Of a stretch of 64,000 nt of DNA, positions 62,563 through 64,000 are shown piece by piece. This DNA comes from Candidatus Nitrosotalea bavarica (lineage in GTDB: Archaea > Thermoproteota > Nitrososphaeria > Nitrososphaerales > Nitrosopumilaceae). The first letter of the stretch is position 1. Every line of letters starts with the position of its first letter. A program made the position numbers and the translations under genes. Where the stretch lies: NCBI RefSeq assembly GCF_900167955.1, contig NZ_FUYK01000007.1, positions 270,173 to 334,172 on the forward strand, in the 5' to 3' direction. The notes under the pieces were generated by a model. The model was given only the letters and a program-made list of their open reading frames with translations. It did not search any database and had not been told where the DNA came from.

Positions 62563-63060
62563 GTGGTTAAGAAACAGAAGAATAAGAACAAGGCTAAGAC
62601 TAGTCCTATTTCTAAGGGTGCGGTAATAACAGTTGCAATTTTAGCAGCTGCCATAATAGGTGGTGGATATTATCTTTGGACACATTCAGTCCCGGTAAAT
62701 AGTACGATACCAAATTTTTCGCCAGCGTCTAACATCTACATACTGGCAATTCATAATGCTGACGGTTATTCATATGATGAACAATCTACAAAAACTGGAA
62801 AGAAATCAATATCTGGTACAAATACTAATCCATCCATTCACATTACTAAAGGAACTCTGATTGCATTACATGTGATAAACGAAGACAAGGATACTGGTTC
62901 AGATCAGGATCTAAATATTGATGCCTTTAATGTTCATACAAGACATCTGAAATACTTTGAAGCTCAGACTATAAACTTCATTGCAAACCAAGAAGGAACA
63001 TTCTCGTATTATTCTATAATACATCCGGAAATGAAAGGCACGATAACCGTAGATCCATAA
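62563..63060 (+). CDS. Membrane-anchored cupredoxin-like protein lacking the full copper site
   Basis: A 165-residue exported protein. Basic N-terminus, anchor helix (about 20-38), then a cupredoxin fold: ITKGTLIALHVINEDKDTG, NIDAFNVHTRHLKYFEAQTINFIANQEGTFSYY and IIHPEMKGTITV. In type 1 copper sites the order is His...Cys-x-x-His-x-x-Met. Here His154 and Met157 remain, but Cys is Ser151 and the first His is replaced (SDQDLN). Copper binding is doubtful. GTG start near 62563; gap of 160 bp to the divergent HtrA gene. Confidence 0.8.
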   Translation: MVKKQKNKNKAKTSPISKGAVITVAILAAAIIGGGYYLWTHSVPVNSTIPNFSPASNIYILAIHNADGYSYDEQSTKTGKKSISGTNTNPSIHITKGTLIALHVINEDKDTGSDQDLNIDAFNVHTRHLKYFEAQTINFIANQEGTFSYYSIIHPEMKGTITVDP

Positions 63061-63120
63061 ACTAATCTAATTATTAAAAAAACTCTAACCTGTTATGTAA
63101 TCTGAAAATTTTTTTTAGTG

Positions 63121-64000
63121 TTAATAGCTTCTTGCAAAAATTGCATAAGTTTTGCTTGGGTTTTTACATATGATGCATGTGGACTCGTCATTTTTTACAT
63201 CAAAAGGAATTACGCGGATATCTGCTCCTGTTGATTCTTTGATTATCTCCTCACACTTGGTCTCTCCACACCATGGCGAATTAAGAAATGCGCCCTTTTC
63301 CATCTCTGATTTAAATTCCTCAAAATCTATGACATTTTTTGTTTTTTCCTTTAAGAGATTTTTGGCGTTTTCATAAAGTCCTTGTTGAATCTCGTTTAAC
63401 ATACTTAGAACTCCCTCCTCAGTATTTTCAAATGGAAGATCAGTTTTTTTGAGATTGTCTCGTCTGACTAGAACTGTTTTACCTTTGGCAAGATCCTTTG
63501 GACCTATCTCAATTCTTAATGGAACTCCTTTCATTTCCCAATCATTGAACTTGTATCCTGGGGTTACTTCGTCTCTTGCATCTATGTGAACGCGAAGATT
63601 ATGTTTTACCAATGTTTCCTTTATCTCTGAAGATTTTCTGAGAACTGCATCTCTATCAGTTGGGGAATAGTATATTGGAATTATGACTACTTGTATTGGA
63701 GCAACTCTTGGTGGCAAAACTAATCCCTTATCATCTCCGTGAAGCATGATGAGCGCACCGATGAGACGCCATGATACACCCCATGATGTTTGCCATGCAA
63801 AAGTTTCTACATTTTGCTTATCTAGGAATTTTACATCAAATGGTTTTGAAAAGTTTTGCCCCAAAAAGTGGGATGTTCCCATCTGTAATGCCTTGCCATC
63901 TGGCATGATTGATTCCATCGTAGTAGTATAAACTGCTCCGACAAATTTTTCCTTCTCACTCTTTTTTCCTGTGATTACTGGAATTGCAAGTTCTTCTTCA
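63121..64000 (-). CDS. proS: Prolyl-tRNA synthetase (3' part, runs off right edge)
   Basis: Class II synthetase charging tRNA-Pro. The frame is open to the window end and reads IPVITGKKSEKEKFVGAVYT and on to DGKALQMGTSHFLGQNF (motif 2/3 region). PPRVAPIQVVIIPIY marks the start of the anticodon-binding domain, followed by VHIDARDEVTPGYKFNDWE. The C-terminal zinc-like extension CIICKNPSKTYAIFARSY ends in the Tyr typical of archaeal/eukaryotic ProRS. About 293 codons are seen; the N-terminal catalytic part lies beyond the window. A tRNA-Pro(TGG) gene is at 8235. Confidence 0.95.
   Translation of the reverse strand, partial: EEELAIPVITGKKSEKEKFVGAVYTTTMESIMPDGKALQMGTSHFLGQNFSKPFDVKFLDKQNVETFAWQTSWGVSWRLIGALIMLHGDDKGLVLPPRVAPIQVVIIPIYYSPTDRDAVLRKSSEIKETLVKHNLRVHIDARDEVTPGYKFNDWEMKGVPLRIEIGPKDLAKGKTVLVRRDNLKKTDLPFENTEEGVLSMLNEIQQGLYENAKNLLKEKTKNVIDFEEFKSEMEKGAFLNSPWCGETKCEEIIKESTGADIRVIPFDVKNDESTCIICKNPSKTYAIFARSY

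Overview
The window is chromosomal DNA of an AT-rich archaeon. It almost certainly belongs to the Nitrososphaerota (Thaumarchaeota), the ammonia-oxidising lineage. The evidence is the thaumarchaeal cell-division gene cdvA, aIF1, Sec61-beta, FEN1, archaeal MetAP2, archaeal-type ProRS, an RNase P RNA, archaeal tRNAs (one with an intron), coenzyme F420 genes, and a PEFG-CTERM surface protein. No ammonia-oxidation gene lies here, so the genus cannot be fixed. Genes are dense on both strands and many overlap by 4-8 bp. I see no insertion sequence, integrase, CRISPR array or prophage.

Layout. 1-8.2 kb: 5' part of cofG, a winged-helix regulator, an HtrA protease / GT2 glycosyltransferase / SRPBCC operon, a tRNA-binding protein, an FAD oxidase, a DUF1512 protein, MetAP2. 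8.2-12.4 kb: tRNA-Pro, a candidate C/D box sRNA, and a 1,150-residue surface protein with an operator-like site and a coupled leader ORF. 12.4-22.9 kb: Tsr3, an APC permease fused to UspA domains, RNase P RNA, cofD-cofC, a CPBP protease, aIF1, Sec61-beta/DUF2070. 23-28 kb: a peptide ABC transporter (binding protein and two permeases, no ATPase). 28-31 kb: a minus-strand cluster with a JAMM isopeptidase and a coiled-coil protein. 31-36.5 kb: a polysaccharide locus with a processive synthase, a PEFG-CTERM NodB-like protein, a J-domain/TPR protein and a second NodB deacetylase. 36.5-44 kb: the loosest region, with a DUF1059 pseudogene, an interrupted small membrane ORF, a paralogous intergenic segment, a repeated hairpin motif, stomatin, ParB, C2H2 zinc-finger proteins, VTT, aquaporin, UspA and tRNA-Ser. 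44-52 kb: a small ribbon-helix-helix module with symmetric operators, FEN1, a secreted Lon-type protease, a ThyX-like protein, cdvA, acetyl-CoA synthetase, DUF192. 52-58.6 kb: a DtxR-like regulator, a PIN-ATPase-KH protein, and a multistep phosphorelay (two receivers, an HPt protein, a membrane histidine kinase). 58.6-64 kb: TldD, family-4 UDG, 3-methyladenine glycosylase, a second HtrA with a collagen-like stretch, a degenerate cupredoxin, and the 3' part of proS.

Three functional themes recur. One is cell-envelope biology: two membrane-anchored HtrA proteases, a secreted Lon, the surface protein, the polysaccharide locus and the ABC transporter. The second is F420 synthesis, with cofG, cofD and cofC spread over 18 kb. 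The third is signalling, with the phosphorelay and several Usp domains. The candidates I consider most likely to be new biology are the PEFG-CTERM/polysaccharide synthase pair, the RHH module with its 14-bp mirrored operators, and the JAMM cluster.
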